Shown here: positions 39,756-50,158 of the stretch, piece after piece
Position numbering within the stretch: position 1 is the first letter of the stretch
How the letters are laid out: every line of letters starts with the position of its first letter
NCBI GenBank assembly: GCA_028290665.1
Contig: JAQGJK010000004.1
Span: 181,247 to 245,246, forward strand
DNA length: 64,000 bases
Origin: Devosia sp.
GTDB taxonomy: Bacteria > Pseudomonadota > Alphaproteobacteria > Rhizobiales > Devosiaceae
Direction of reading: 5' to 3'
The notes under the pieces: model-generated
What the model was told of the DNA's origin: nothing
Databases searched by the model: none
What the model saw: the letters and a program-made list of their open reading frames with translations, nothing else
Position numbers and translations under genes: made by a program

Positions 39756-40537
39756 GGCGTCAGGCCCGATTTGCTGAACAGCGTGGCGAAGTTCCGCGTC
39801 GTCTGTTCGGCGATGGCGTCGAGCGATACGCCGCGGAGATCGGCCAGTTTCTGCGCCGTGTGGCGGACGAAGCCGGGTTCGTTCGACTGGCCGCGATGCG
39901 GGATCGGCGCCAGAAATGGCGCGTCGGTCTCGACGAGGATGCGATCGGCCGGCGCCATCATCGCCACGTCCTGAATTTCGACGGCGTTCTTGAAAGTAAG
40001 AATCCCCGAAAATGACAGATAGCCACCGAGCGCCAGGCCGCGTCCGGCGAGTTCGATGCCGGAGGAAAAGCAATGCAAAACGAAGGGGAAGGGTCCCTGC
40101 CCTGCGGTTTCCTCTTCGAGCAACGCCGCCATGTCGGCATCGGCACTGCGGGCGTGGATGACCAGCGGCAGCCCGGTGAGCCGCGCCGCAGCGATGTGGC
40201 GGCGAAAGCCCGTCGCCTGCGCCTCCCGGGGCGAGTTGTCGTAATGGTAATCGAGCCCGGCCTCGCCGATGGCGATGCAGCGCGGATGCTGAGACAGCCG
40301 CACCAGATCGTCCGTGGTGATGTGCAGTTCCTCATGCGCATTGTGCGGATGCGTGCCGACCGAGCACCAGACTTGTGGGTTAGCCTCGGCGATGGCGCGG
40401 ATTTCATCGAAGCGCTCGACGCGGGTCGAGATGGTCACCATGCCGGTAACCCCCGCGTCCGCAGCACGGGCCAGCACCCCTGCCCGGTCGGCAGCGAGTT
40501 CGGGAAAATCGAGGTGGCAGTGGCTGTCGATGAGCAT
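39752..40537 (-). CDS. tatD: TatD-family metal-dependent deoxyribonuclease
   Basis: A 261-residue TatD-type hydrolase. The N-terminal metal site is MLIDSHCHLDFPEL, VGTHPHNAHE and AIGEAGLDYHYDNSPREAQ follow, and LVIHARSAD and ILVETDAPFLAPIPHRGQSNEPGFV complete the active site. Family members are 3'-to-5' nucleases and D-aminoacyl-tRNA deacylase-like enzymes. It lies 6 bases after metG in the tmk-holB-metG-tatD series, a common order in alphaproteobacteria. Confidence 0.94.
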   Translation of the reverse strand: MLIDSHCHLDFPELAADRAGVLARAADAGVTGMVTISTRVERFDEIRAIAEANPQVWCSVGTHPHNAHEELHITTDDLVRLSQHPRCIAIGEAGLDYHYDNSPREAQATGFRRHIAAARLTGLPLVIHARSADADMAALLEEETAGQGPFPFVLHCFSSGIELAGRGLALGGYLSFSGILTFKNAVEIQDVAMMAPADRILVETDAPFLAPIPHRGQSNEPGFVRHTAQKLADLRGVSLDAIAEQTTRNFATLFSKSGLTP

Positions 40538-40543
40538 CGCGGC

Positions 40544-42091
40544 TCAGCTGGATTTCAACTGTTCGAACTTTTTGAACACCGGCTCGGGCGGCGGCAGCAT
40601 GGTGCCGGCGGGCACGCCTTGACCCGGCGCCACCGCGTGTTCGAGTAGCCGCTGATCGGCAGGCACCGCCAGCAGGTCGAGGAGCTTCGTCGCGCTATCG
40701 GGCACGAAAGGCTGCGCGGCGATTGCAGCGCGGCGCACCACATCGGCGGTGGTTGCGAGGATCGAGCCCATGCGCGGCAGATCGGCCTTCTGAGCCCATG
40801 GCGCCTGTTCGGCGAAATACAAATTGGCGGCGCTGAGCAACGCAATCAATTCACCGGTCGCCTCATGCACCTGCTCAGTCTGCATCGCCGTGGTCATGCG
40901 CTCGATGCCTGCAATGGTTTCGAAGATAATGCTATTGTCGACTGGGGTACCGTTCCGCTCTGGCATAACGCCGCCAAAATTCTTTGCGATCATCGACAGC
41001 GAGCGCTGCGCCAGATTGCCGAAATTGTTGGCGAGATCGGCATTGTTGCGATTGACGAACTTCTCGCGGCCCCAGTCCCCGTCCTGCCCGAAACTGATTT
41101 CGCGGAGGCAATAGTAACGCACCGGATCGACGCCAAACTCGGCCAATGGCGCGAACGGATCGACGACGTTGCCGAGCGACTTGCTCATCTTCTTGCCCTC
41201 GGAGGTAAGGAAACCGTGGGCATGTACCCGCTTTGGCAGTGGCAGGGCGGCGCTCAGCAGGAAGGCTGGCCAGTACACCGTGTGGAAGCGGATGATATCC
41301 TTGCCGATGACGTGCAGGTCGGCCGGCCAGAACTTCTGGAACATCTTCCCATCTTCGTCGGGATAGCCCACGCCGGTGAGGTAGTTGGTCAGCGCATCGA
41401 TCCACACATACATCACGTGGCCCGGCGCATCCGGCACCGGGATGCCCCAGTCAAACGTCGTGCGCGAGATCGACAGATCCTGCAGGCCGCCCTTGACGAA
41501 CGACACGACTTCATTGCGCCGTTCGAGCGGCAAGATGAACTGGGGATTGGCCTCATAATGGGCGAGGAGCCGGTCCTCATAAGCCGACAGCCGGAAGAAA
41601 TAGCTCGGCTCCTCGACCCAGGTGACTTCGGCGCCGGAGGGTGTGAAACGCTTGCCATCGGTGGCGGTGGTGAGCTCGGCTTCATCGAAATAGGCCTCGT
41701 CACGGACCGAGTACCAGCCTTCATAGGTCGACTGGTAGATGTCGCCATTGGCCAGCATTTTCCGCCAGATCTGCTCAGCCGAGGCGCGGTGCCGGGGTTC
41801 GGTGGTGCGGATGAAGTCGCTGTTGGAGATGTTGAGCGTCTGGGTGACCGCCCGGAACCGTGCCGAATTGGCGTCGGCGAGTTCTCGCGCCGTAATGCCC
41901 TGCGCGGCCGCTGTCTGCACCATCTTGATACCGTGCTCGTCAGTGCCGGTGAGGAAATACACCTCATGGCCCTCAAGCCGCCGCCAGCGGGCGATGGCGT
42001 CGGTGGTTACCAACTCATAGGCGTAGCCGATATGCGGCTCGCCATTCGGGTAGGCGATGGCGGTGGTCAGGTAATAGGCGTTGCGGGTCAT
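40544..42091 (-). CDS. metG: Methionyl-tRNA synthetase
   Basis: Charges tRNA-Met. The 515-residue class I enzyme has the HIGH motif in AYPNGEPHIGYAYE and the KMSKS loop in SEGKKMSKSLGN, with WIDALTNYLTGVGYPDED between. It lacks the C-terminal tRNA-binding (EMAP-like) domain seen in E. coli. No zinc-knuckle CxxC insertion is visible, as in the short bacterial type. It overlaps holB by 4 bases. Confidence 0.96.
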   Translation of the reverse strand: MTRNAYYLTTAIAYPNGEPHIGYAYELVTTDAIARWRRLEGHEVYFLTGTDEHGIKMVQTAAAQGITARELADANSARFRAVTQTLNISNSDFIRTTEPRHRASAEQIWRKMLANGDIYQSTYEGWYSVRDEAYFDEAELTTATDGKRFTPSGAEVTWVEEPSYFFRLSAYEDRLLAHYEANPQFILPLERRNEVVSFVKGGLQDLSISRTTFDWGIPVPDAPGHVMYVWIDALTNYLTGVGYPDEDGKMFQKFWPADLHVIGKDIIRFHTVYWPAFLLSAALPLPKRVHAHGFLTSEGKKMSKSLGNVVDPFAPLAEFGVDPVRYYCLREISFGQDGDWGREKFVNRNNADLANNFGNLAQRSLSMIAKNFGGVMPERNGTPVDNSIIFETIAGIERMTTAMQTEQVHEATGELIALLSAANLYFAEQAPWAQKADLPRMGSILATTADVVRRAAIAAQPFVPDSATKLLDLLAVPADQRLLEHAVAPGQGVPAGTMLPPPEPVFKKFEQLKSS

Positions 42092-43155
42092 GTCACTTCG
42101 GCAAGGTGAGCGGAGACGTGTCGCCCGATTGCGTCGAAGACCGACATAAAGGTCTGCCGCATATCCACATTATAGGTGTCGGCATCGGCAAACAGGGCTT
42201 GCGCCTTGTCCCATAGCGCGGTTGCCGACGCAAGGCGGCCGCGGGCTGCGGCTCCTGCAATAGCGGCCCCCCTCGCCTCTCCGGCCAGCCAGCCGAATAG
42301 CACGTCGCGAGCGAAGGCAGATTCGGTCGAATTGGCCTTGCCGCCGAGGATTTCGGCCAGCGCCAGCGCCCCGGCAACGCCGCCGCGCCCCGGGTCACGA
42401 AGCCAGCCGCGCAAGGCGGTGACTGGTCCATCGGGTGGCAGCGTCAGCGCCTCGAAGGCCCGGCGCGGGCTCCCATCGGCGAGTGTGACGGCTCCGGCGA
42501 TGGCCTCGGGATCGGCGTCCGGCAGCGTGGTGCGGAGGAGTTCCGACACCTCGGCGGGCGCCAGCGGACGCAACGGCAGTTCCTGGCAGCGCGACCGGAT
42601 GGTGGGCAACAGGCTGCCGATGCGGTGCGAGACCAGCAGGAAGTGGGTCTCGGGCGGTGGTTCTTCGAGGATTTTCAGCAGCGCGTTGGTGGCGCTCTCG
42701 TTGCAATCGTCGATGCTGTCGATGATGCAGATACGGTGTCCGGCGCGCCCGCGGGTCTGGTGCATCCGCTCGGTCAACGCCACCTGGCCTGAGCCCTCGC
42801 GGTGGGTCACCTGCCCGACGACGATGTCGGCACTGAAATTGCTGCCGGTCTTGTTGAGCACCCGGCGCAGCACAAAAACATTGGGATGCGAACCCGCGGC
42901 GATCTGGCCGATGACCCGGGCAGCCGGTTCATCGCTGGTGCGTATCAGCAATTCCCGCGCCAGTGCAAAGGCCAGCGTCGCCTTGCCGATGCCGCGCGGA
43001 CCGTGGATCAGCGTGCCGCCGGGGAGCCGGTTTTCGGCCAGTTGCTGCCACAACCGCTCGCGTGCCACCGCGTGGCCGATCAGCGTCGGCTGCTGCTCGG
43101 GCAACGGCACGCCGTCGAGTTGGTCGGGTTCGCGCTGCGGATCATCGTCGCTCAA
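42088..43155 (-). CDS. holB: DNA polymerase III delta' subunit
   Basis: Clamp-loader subunit of the replicase. The 355 residues begin with an AAA+ core: LIGHAVARERLWQQLAENRLPGGTLIHGPRGIGKATLAFALAREL (Walker A GPRGIGK). ICIIDSIDDCNESATNALLKILEEPPPETHFLLVSHRIGSLLPTIRSRCQ carries Walker B and the sensor region with the SRC motif. The initiation codon is probably TTG, overlapping the tmk stop (TTGA). It sits between tmk and metG, the standard arrangement. Confidence 0.95.
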   Translation of the reverse strand: MSDDDPQREPDQLDGVPLPEQQPTLIGHAVARERLWQQLAENRLPGGTLIHGPRGIGKATLAFALARELLIRTSDEPAARVIGQIAAGSHPNVFVLRRVLNKTGSNFSADIVVGQVTHREGSGQVALTERMHQTRGRAGHRICIIDSIDDCNESATNALLKILEEPPPETHFLLVSHRIGSLLPTIRSRCQELPLRPLAPAEVSELLRTTLPDADPEAIAGAVTLADGSPRRAFEALTLPPDGPVTALRGWLRDPGRGGVAGALALAEILGGKANSTESAFARDVLFGWLAGEARGAAIAGAAARGRLASATALWDKAQALFADADTYNVDMRQTFMSVFDAIGRHVSAHLAEVT

Positions 43156-43838
43156 GCCGAGTTCTCGGCGTCAAGTTCGGGGAAGCGATGCCTCACCGCC
43201 TCCCAGATTGCGGTTTCAAGATCGTCCTCGGAGCCATCGGCGGCGATGACCACGCAGCGCTCGGCGTGGTTGCGGGCAATGACGAGGAACGCCTCGCGCA
43301 GGCGGCGGTGCCAGTCGAGGCTTTCCCGCTCGAAGCGGTCGGGGCCGGTCGGGGTGCCGTCCTCCACGGCGCGCTGCGCGACACGGGTAAGGGCCGTATC
43401 CGGGTCCATGTCGAGCACCAGCGTCAGGTCCGGCTTGTGCCCGTCGAGCGCCAAGATTTCGAGAGCGTCGATCAGCTTGTCCTCGACCCCCCCGGTCAGG
43501 CCCTGATAGGCGCGGGTCGAATCGCTGAAGCGGTCGCAGATGACCCAAGTGCCTTTGGCAAGGTTGGGTGCAATCAGTTCGAGCACATGGTTGTGGCGCG
43601 CGGCGGCGAACAGCACGGCTTCGGCACCCGGCCCCCATTGCTCGGGTTTGCCCTGCAGCAGGAAGGACCGGATCGCCTCGGCTTTGGGCGTGCCGCCGGG
43701 CTCGCGGGTGCGGATGGAGGGGACGCGGCGGCGTTCGAGCTGCGCGGCGAGGCGCTTGACCTGCGTCGATTTCCCGACGCCTTCACCGCCCTCTAAGGTG
43801 ATGAACCGGGCCGCGGTTGTGACTGTGTCGACGGACAA
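43152..43838 (-). CDS. tmk: Thymidylate kinase
   Basis: Phosphorylates dTMP to dTDP. The 228-residue protein has the P-loop FITLEGGEGVGKSTQVKRLAAQL, TREPGGTPKAEAIRSFLLQG, and VICDRFSDSTRAYQGLTGG with the DRF motif, followed by a lid region. The best start I see is the TTG at 43838 with GGAAAGG upstream; about ten residues precede the P-loop strand, which is usual. It heads the tmk-holB-metG-tatD-MBL series, 46 bases after the carboxypeptidase gene. Confidence 0.95.
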   Translation of the reverse strand: MSVDTVTTAARFITLEGGEGVGKSTQVKRLAAQLERRRVPSIRTREPGGTPKAEAIRSFLLQGKPEQWGPGAEAVLFAAARHNHVLELIAPNLAKGTWVICDRFSDSTRAYQGLTGGVEDKLIDALEILALDGHKPDLTLVLDMDPDTALTRVAQRAVEDGTPTGPDRFERESLDWHRRLREAFLVIARNHAERCVVIAADGSEDDLETAIWEAVRHRFPELDAENSA

Positions 43839-43884
43839 TCGCTGCAGCCTTTCCGCAATCCGATCAGTGGTCAGTATAACCCGT

Positions 43885-45042
43885 CTAGGGGTTGATCCAG
43901 CCCAATGTAAGCTGCTTTAACGCATCTGTCGCCTTGCGCACCAGATCGCCCTCGTCGACCGATTCGGCGGCATAGAGCGGCGCGACCTGTACCAGCGCCT
44001 TGTCACAATACACCCGCAACTCGGCAATCTCCGCGCCGGCTGTCACCGGCGGGCGCAACGGGCCGTCATAAACGACTTCGGCCGTGAGGCATTTGCGCTT
44101 GCCCTTGGGCAGATAGAGGTCAATCGAGCCTTCGCCGATCAACCCGACCGCCGGAATTGAGCCGCCATAGACATCGGCATAGGCGACAATATCGCCCTTG
44201 GCGAACGCGGGGATGCGCTCGAAGGCGCGGGTGCCCCAGGTGATAAGTTTCTGGCCTTCCTCGGCGCGTTCCCGCATCGAGCCGAGCCCGTGCAGCACGG
44301 CGATGATGCGGCGGCCGCCATCGGTGGTCGAGGCCACGATGCCATAGCCGGCGGCCTCGGTATGGCCGGTTTTAAGCCCGTCGACGCCGATGCCCATCTC
44401 GATCAGCGAGTTGCGGTTGGCCTGCTTGATGTTGTTCCACTCGAACTCGGGTTCCGAGAAGATGTGGTAGTAATCCGGAAATTCGGAGATGAGGTAGCGC
44501 CCGAGATTGGCGAGGTCGCGCGCCGTCATATACTGGTCGGGATCCGGCAGCCCGGTCGGGTTGACGAAGTGCGAGGCGGTCAGCCCGATCTCCTCGGCCA
44601 GCGTGTTCATCATGTTGGCAAAGCTCGATTCGCTGCCGGCGATGCCCTCCGCCAGCACGATGGCCGCATCATTGCCCGACTGGATGATCACCGAGCGGAT
44701 CAGGTTCTCGACCGAGATTTTGGAATTGAGTTCGGCGAACATGGTCGAGCCGTCTGACATCGCGCCGCCGGTGCGCCAGGCGTGTTCGGAGACCATGAAT
44801 TCGTCGGTCAGCTTCAGCGAGCCGAGTTCGAGTTCGTGGAACACCACGGCGATGGTCATCAGCTTCGCCATACTGGCCGGCTCAAGGCGGGTGTCGGCTT
44901 CCTTTTGATAGATGATCGTGCCGGACTCGTAATCCATCAGGATGGCGAACTTCGCCTTGGTCTCGAAATCCTGCGCCGGGGCCAATGTAGCGGCAGCCAG
45001 CCACGCCAGCAGTGCAAACAGAACCGAACTGACGCGCCGCAT
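43885..45042 (-). CDS. dacA: D-alanyl-D-alanine carboxypeptidase (PBP5/6 family)
   Basis: Removes the terminal D-Ala of peptidoglycan stem peptides. A signal peptide (MRRVSSVLFALLAWLAAATLAPAQ) precedes the serine peptidase S11 domain, which has SxxK in LEPASMAKLMT, SxN in IQSGNDAAIVLAEG and KTG in VDGLKTGHTEA. A C-terminal beta domain and an amphipathic end (LVRKATDALKQLTLGWINP) should anchor it to the membrane. I chose the ATG at 45042 (AGGGG upstream); 385 residues. It lies 56 bases after rlpA. Confidence 0.95.
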   Translation of the reverse strand: MRRVSSVLFALLAWLAAATLAPAQDFETKAKFAILMDYESGTIIYQKEADTRLEPASMAKLMTIAVVFHELELGSLKLTDEFMVSEHAWRTGGAMSDGSTMFAELNSKISVENLIRSVIIQSGNDAAIVLAEGIAGSESSFANMMNTLAEEIGLTASHFVNPTGLPDPDQYMTARDLANLGRYLISEFPDYYHIFSEPEFEWNNIKQANRNSLIEMGIGVDGLKTGHTEAAGYGIVASTTDGGRRIIAVLHGLGSMRERAEEGQKLITWGTRAFERIPAFAKGDIVAYADVYGGSIPAVGLIGEGSIDLYLPKGKRKCLTAEVVYDGPLRPPVTAGAEIAELRVYCDKALVQVAPLYAAESVDEGDLVRKATDALKQLTLGWINP

Positions 45043-45098
45043 TTTCGACCCCTGTCGTCCGCCTGCCCGCAGCCGGAACAGGCCCGAACCAGCATTCA

Positions 45099-46142
45099 TT
45101 ACAAACTTACACCGGTAAGGCCAAGTTCACGCGCCATCAATGCAACGTCATCGAGCCCGACGCCGGGTTTGAGCTGGCTGAGGGTCAGGCTAGTCGCCGG
45201 CTGGCCATTGACCATCACTTGTCCCACGTCGACGGCTCCGAGAAACGCAAAGGCACTGGCGACGCGATCAATGCCGGCCGGATCGCGGAACACCCCAAGC
45301 GGGATATCGACGGCCCGCTGCCCGGCGTCGACGGAGGCGACCCAGGCATCGAGTTCGGGAGCCTGCGCTGCCATCGCCGTCACCGCGTCGAAGGCGGTAG
45401 CGACCGTGGCCCCCTGCTCCGCCGGGGTGGTATCGGCATAGGAGAAGATCGATGTGACTAGCGACCCGGCCTTGTCCATCAGCGTCGATCGGCCCATGGC
45501 GAGGCGCGTGTCGCCGCCGGGCAGGACGACACCGTCGCCCTGATAGGTCGCGAGCAGCGCGCGGGTGTCGTCGCCTTCGAGCGGCGCCTTGGCGACGAAC
45601 TCGACCTTCACATCGGTCGAGCCGTTGTCGATGTAGCCGAGAATGGTTGCGGCGCGCCACGACAGGTCGATGACACGCCCGGCGACATAGGGGCCGCGAT
45701 CGTTGATGCGAACGACGATCGAGCGGCCGTTCTGGAGATTGGTCACGCGCACATAGGAGGGAATCGGCAGCGTCGCATGCGCCGCGGTCAGGCCATTGGC
45801 CGAGAAGATTTCCCCGTTCGCCGTCTGCCGGCCGTGGAAATCGGCGCCATACCAGGAGGCTTTGCCGGTCGCGAGATAGTTCGGGTCCTCGGCCGGCGTG
45901 TACCACTTGCCGCGCACTTGGTAGGGTTTGCCGATCATGAACCGGCCGCCGCCCTTGGGCGGATTGGGGTTGGCGGAAACGCGCGGCGAGGCGGCGACGC
46001 CGTATTCGGCGCTGGTGAACGCACCGCGCTTGATGCTGCCGCCAAAGCCAGCGCCACCACAGGCCGCCAATGCCGTGCCCATGGCAAGGCCGGCGACGAC
46101 AAGACGGGCGATGGCCGCGAAACGGCGAAAATTCACAGTCAA
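45099..46142 (-). CDS. rlpA: RlpA-like septal ring lipoprotein with SPOR-like C-terminus
   Basis: The 347-residue protein has a lipoprotein signal ending ALAAC. The double-psi beta-barrel domain follows: GKASWYGADFHGRQTANGEIFSANGLTAAHATLPIPSYVRVTNLQNGRSIVVRINDRGPYVAGRVIDLS. The C-terminal ~70 residues (PLGVFRDPAGIDRVASAFAFLG) resemble a SPOR peptidoglycan-binding domain. RlpA-type proteins bind or cleave denuded glycan strands at the division site. The start is probably TTG at 46142 (GGGG 7 bases upstream), with a GTG at 46136 as alternative. It diverges from metH. Confidence 0.92.
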   Translation of the reverse strand: MTVNFRRFAAIARLVVAGLAMGTALAACGGAGFGGSIKRGAFTSAEYGVAASPRVSANPNPPKGGGRFMIGKPYQVRGKWYTPAEDPNYLATGKASWYGADFHGRQTANGEIFSANGLTAAHATLPIPSYVRVTNLQNGRSIVVRINDRGPYVAGRVIDLSWRAATILGYIDNGSTDVKVEFVAKAPLEGDDTRALLATYQGDGVVLPGGDTRLAMGRSTLMDKAGSLVTSIFSYADTTPAEQGATVATAFDAVTAMAAQAPELDAWVASVDAGQRAVDIPLGVFRDPAGIDRVASAFAFLGAVDVGQVMVNGQPATSLTLSQLKPGVGLDDVALMARELGLTGVSL

Positions 46143-46314
46143 AATTCGGCCCCGAGCGCTGGTGGGCGCAACGTTGCGTGCCCATGTCTCCCTTCGGGTA
46201 TATGAGGGTGAGAGTCTTGCAGCCGCGTTAAGCTCAGGCGCTGGCTCGACAACTTAGCGGGGCTGTTGCCGGAACACGCGCTTACGGCCCTTGCTGGACA
46301 GTGTTCGACGGCTC

Positions 46315-46334
46315 ATATAAAGAAAGCTTTATAT
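46315..46334. promoter_or_regulatory. Palindromic candidate operator upstream of metH
   Basis: ATATAAAG (46315-46322) and CTTTATAT (46327-46334) form a perfect inverted repeat with a 4-base spacer. It lies 54 bases before the metH start codon and could overlap a -10 element (TATAAA). In rhizobial genomes I recall similar palindromes near methionine-cycle genes attributed to ArsR-type regulators, but cannot confirm this here. Confidence 0.55.
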
Positions 46335-46387
46335 CCCGCGTCGGCGACCAAGTGCCGGCGAACCCCGCCAAAACCCATGGTGCAGCA

Positions 46388-49300
46388 ATGACGGCCAGCG
46401 GCAATTCCACCTTCGTTTCCGAACTCGCCCACCGCGACGGCAAGGCTATCCTCGCGGAGCTGACGGCGGCGGCGCGCGAACGGATCCTCATTCTCGACGG
46501 CGCCATGGGCACCATGATCCAGCGCCTGAAGCTCAGCGAGGCGGATTACCGCGGCGAGCGCTTCAAGGACTGGCACCGCGACGTGCGCGGCAATAACGAC
46601 ATGCTGGTGCTGACCAGTCCCGATGCCATCCGCGACATTCACCTCGAGTATTTCCTCGCCGGCGCCGACATCGTCGAGACCAACACGTTTTCCTGCACCT
46701 CGATCGTCATGGCCGATTACGACATGCAGGATTTTGCCCGTGAGATGAACGTCGAAGGGGCGCGCATCGCCCGTGCCGCCGCCGATCTCGCCGAGGCACA
46801 GGACGGCAGGAAGCGCTATGTGGCTGGCGCCCTCGGGCCGACCAACAAGACAGCGTCCATGTCGACCGACGTCAACAATCCGGGACACCGGGCAGTGTCG
46901 TTCGACCAGATCGCCGCCGCTTACAAGGAAGCCGTCGAGGGCCTGATCGACGGTGGCGCCGACCTGCTGCTGTTCGAGACCATCACCGATACCCTCAACA
47001 CCAAGGCCGGCATCTACGCCGCGCAGCAGGTGTTCACCGAACGCGGCATCACCCGGCCGATCATGATCTCTGGCACCATCACCGATCTTTCGGGCCGCAC
47101 CCTGTCGGGCCAGACCCCGACGGCGTTCTGGTATTCGATCCGCCACGCGTCCCCGTTCACCATCGGGCTCAATTGCGCGCTGGGCGCCGCGACGATGCGC
47201 GGTCACGTCGCCGAATTGAGCGATGTCGCCGACACGTTCGTGTGCGCTTACCCCAATGCCGGGCTGCCCAACGAATTCGGCGGCTATGACGAGACGCCCG
47301 AGTACATGGCGCAGCAGATCGAGGGCTTTGCCCGGGACGGGCTGGTCAACATCGTCGGCGGTTGCTGCGGCTCGACGCCCGACCACATCCGCGCCATTGC
47401 CGCTGCCGTCGCGAAACACGCCCCGCGGCGAATTCCCGAAATCGTGCCGCTGCTGCGGCTGGCCGGGCTCGAGCCGTTTACGCTCACTTCCGAGATTCCG
47501 TTCGTCAACATCGGCGAACGCACCAATGTGACGGGCTCGGCGCGGTTCCGGAAACTCATCACCGCCGGCGATTATACCGCCGCGCTCGAAGTCGCTCGCG
47601 ACCAGGTGGCCAATGGCGCGCAGATCATCGACATCAACATGGACGAGGGCCTGATCGACTCCAAGCAGGTGATGATCGAGTTCCTCAACCTGCTCGCCGC
47701 CGAACCCGACATCGCCCGCGTGCCGCTGATGATCGATTCCTCGAAGTTCGAGGTGATCGAAGCCGGTCTCAAATGTGTGCAGGGCAAGGCGCTAGTGAAC
47801 TCGATTTCGATGAAGGAGGGCGTCGAGGCCTTCCTCCATCATGCCCGCATCGTGCGGAGCTATGGCGCTGCCGTGGTGGTGATGGCGTTCGACGAGAATG
47901 GCCAGGCCGACACCTATGAACGCAAGGTCGAAATCTGCCCGCGCGCCTACAAGCTGTTGACCGAAGAAGTTGGCTTTCCGCCCGAGGACATCGTCTTCGA
48001 CCCCAACGTGTTCGCAGTGGCGACCGGCATCGAGGAGCACAATGGCTATGGCGTCGCCTTCATCGAGGCGGTGAAGACCATTACCGAGTCACTGCCGCAT
48101 GTGCACATTTCGGGCGGCGTCTCGAACCTCAGCTTCTCGTTCCGCGGCAACGAGCCGGTGCGCGAGGCGATGCATTCGGTGTTCCTCTATTATGCCATCC
48201 AGAATGGCATGGACATGGGCATCGTCAACGCTGGCCAACTGGCGGTTTACGATTCGCTTGACCGCGAACTGCGCGATGCCTGCGAGGACGTGATCCTCAA
48301 CCGTCGCGACGACGGCACCGAGCGGCTGCTGACCATCGCCGAGAAATATCGCGGCGGCGCCGCCGGCGAAGCCAAGGCGCGGGATTTGAGTTGGCGCGAA
48401 CAGCCGGTGGCAGAGCGGATCGCGCATGCGCTGGTCAACGGCATCACCGAGTTCATCGAGGCCGATACCGAGGAAGCTCGGCTGGCCGCAGTGCGACCCC
48501 TGCATGTGATCGAAGGCCCGCTGATGGCCGGCATGAACGTCGTCGGCGACCTGTTTGGCGCCGGCAAGATGTTCCTGCCCCAGGTGGTGAAATCCGCCCG
48601 GGTGATGAAGCAGGCCGTCGCCATCCTGCTGCCCTACATGGAAGCCGAAAAGAACGCCGATGGTGATGCGCGCGGCCGCCAGACTGCCGGCACGGTGCTG
48701 ATGGCGACGGTCAAGGGCGATGTCCACGACATCGGCAAAAACATCGTCGGCGTGGTCCTTGCCTGCAACAACTATGAAATCATCGACCTCGGCGTCATGG
48801 TGCCATCGGCGAAGATCCTGGCGACGGCGCGCGAGCGCAACGTCGACATCATCGGCCTGTCCGGGCTGATCACCCCGTCGCTCGACGAGATGGTGCATGT
48901 CGCCGAGGAAATGGAGCGCGAGGGGTTCACCATCCCGCTGCTGATCGGCGGCGCGACCACCAGCCGCGTCCACACTGCGGTGAAAATCCATCCGCAGTAC
49001 CATGGCGCAACAGTGCATGTGCACGACGCCAGCCGTGCCGTAGGCGTCGTGTCAAATCTGCTCTCGGCCAACAACAAGGTCAGCTATATCGACCAGGTCC
49101 GCGCCGAATATCGCGACGTCGCCGCCAAGCACGCCGCCGGCGAAGCGGCCAAATTGCGCCTGCCGATCGGTAAGGCGCGCGCCAACGCCTTCAAGCCCGA
49201 TTGGGTCGGCTACACCCCGCCCAAACCGAGCTTTCTCGGCACGCGGGTATTCGAGAGCTACGAACTCAGCACCCTGGCGAAGTACATCGACTGGACGCCA

Positions 49301-50158
49301 TTCTTCCAGACCTGGGAGATGAAAGGGCGGTACCCGATGATACTCGAGGACAAAGTGCAGGGACCGGCGGCCCGGCAGTTGTGGGAAGACGCCCAGGCGA
49401 TGCTGCGCGAAGTGCTGCAGAAGAACTGGTTCCGCCCCAAGGCGATCATCGGCTTCTGGCCGGCCAACGCCGTCGGCGACGACATCAGGCTGTTCCGCGA
49501 CGACAACCGCACCGAGGAAGTGGCGACGCTGCACACGCTGCGCCAGCAATTGGTCAAGCGCGACGGCCGCCCCAACATGGCGCTGTCCGATTTCGTCGCC
49601 CCGGTCGACAGCGGCAAGGCCGATTACATCGGCGGCTTCGTCGTCACCGCCGGCATCGGCGAGGCCGAGATCTCAGAGCGCTTCGCCAAGGCCAATGATG
49701 ACTACTCGGCCATCCTCGTCAAAGCCCTCGCCGACCGGTTCGCCGAGGCGTTCGCCGAAGCCCTGCACGAACGCGTCCGCCGCGAATTGTGGGGCTACGC
49801 GCCAGATGAAGCGATTGCGACCGAGCAGTTGATCGAGGAAAACTACCGGGGCATCCGCCCTGCCCCCGGCTACCCGGCGCAGCCCGACCACACGGAAAAG
49901 ACCACGCTGTTCCACCTGCTCAACACCAAACAGCGGATCGGCGTCGAGCTGACGGAAAGCTATGCCATGTGGCCGGGTTCGTCGGTTTCTGGGCTCTATT
50001 TCTCGCACCCCGACAGCTATTATTTCGGCGTCGCCAAGGTCGAGCGCGACCAGGTCGAGGATTATGCCCGCCGGAAAGACATGACTGCCGAGGAAGTCGA
50101 ACGCTGGCTGGCGCCAATCCTCAACTACATCCCGGTCAAAGCCGTGGCCGCCGAATGA
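46388..50158 (+). CDS. metH: Cobalamin-dependent methionine synthase
   Basis: Transfers methyl from 5-methyl-tetrahydrofolate to homocysteine via cobalamin. The 1256-residue protein has all modules. The homocysteine domain has [11 protein letters not shown] with zinc ligands in [14 protein letters not shown]. The pterin domain is [20 protein letters not shown]. The B12 cap and B12 domain carry [14 protein letters not shown], with the lower axial His. The reactivation domain ends [36 protein letters not shown] chose the ATG at 46388; the frame continues to a GTG at 46301, but that runs through the candidate promoter. Its end overlaps the next gene (ATGA). Confidence 0.97.
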   Translation: MTASGNSTFVSELAHRDGKAILAELTAAARERILILDGAMGTMIQRLKLSEADYRGERFKDWHRDVRGNNDMLVLTSPDAIRDIHLEYFLAGADIVETNTFSCTSIVMADYDMQDFAREMNVEGARIARAAADLAEAQDGRKRYVAGALGPTNKTASMSTDVNNPGHRAVSFDQIAAAYKEAVEGLIDGGADLLLFETITDTLNTKAGIYAAQQVFTERGITRPIMISGTITDLSGRTLSGQTPTAFWYSIRHASPFTIGLNCALGAATMRGHVAELSDVADTFVCAYPNAGLPNEFGGYDETPEYMAQQIEGFARDGLVNIVGGCCGSTPDHIRAIAAAVAKHAPRRIPEIVPLLRLAGLEPFTLTSEIPFVNIGERTNVTGSARFRKLITAGDYTAALEVARDQVANGAQIIDINMDEGLIDSKQVMIEFLNLLAAEPDIARVPLMIDSSKFEVIEAGLKCVQGKALVNSISMKEGVEAFLHHARIVRSYGAAVVVMAFDENGQADTYERKVEICPRAYKLLTEEVGFPPEDIVFDPNVFAVATGIEEHNGYGVAFIEAVKTITESLPHVHISGGVSNLSFSFRGNEPVREAMHSVFLYYAIQNGMDMGIVNAGQLAVYDSLDRELRDACEDVILNRRDDGTERLLTIAEKYRGGAAGEAKARDLSWREQPVAERIAHALVNGITEFIEADTEEARLAAVRPLHVIEGPLMAGMNVVGDLFGAGKMFLPQVVKSARVMKQAVAILLPYMEAEKNADGDARGRQTAGTVLMATVKGDVHDIGKNIVGVVLACNNYEIIDLGVMVPSAKILATARERNVDIIGLSGLITPSLDEMVHVAEEMEREGFTIPLLIGGATTSRVHTAVKIHPQYHGATVHVHDASRAVGVVSNLLSANNKVSYIDQVRAEYRDVAAKHAAGEAAKLRLPIGKARANAFKPDWVGYTPPKPSFLGTRVFESYELSTLAKYIDWTPFFQTWEMKGRYPMILEDKVQGPAARQLWEDAQAMLREVLQKNWFRPKAIIGFWPANAVGDDIRLFRDDNRTEEVATLHTLRQQLVKRDGRPNMALSDFVAPVDSGKADYIGGFVVTAGIGEAEISERFAKANDDYSAILVKALADRFAEAFAEALHERVRRELWGYAPDEAIATEQLIEENYRGIRPAPGYPAQPDHTEKTTLFHLLNTKQRIGVELTESYAMWPGSSVSGLYFSHPDSYYFGVAKVERDQVEDYARRKDMTAEEVERWLAPILNYIPVKAVAAE

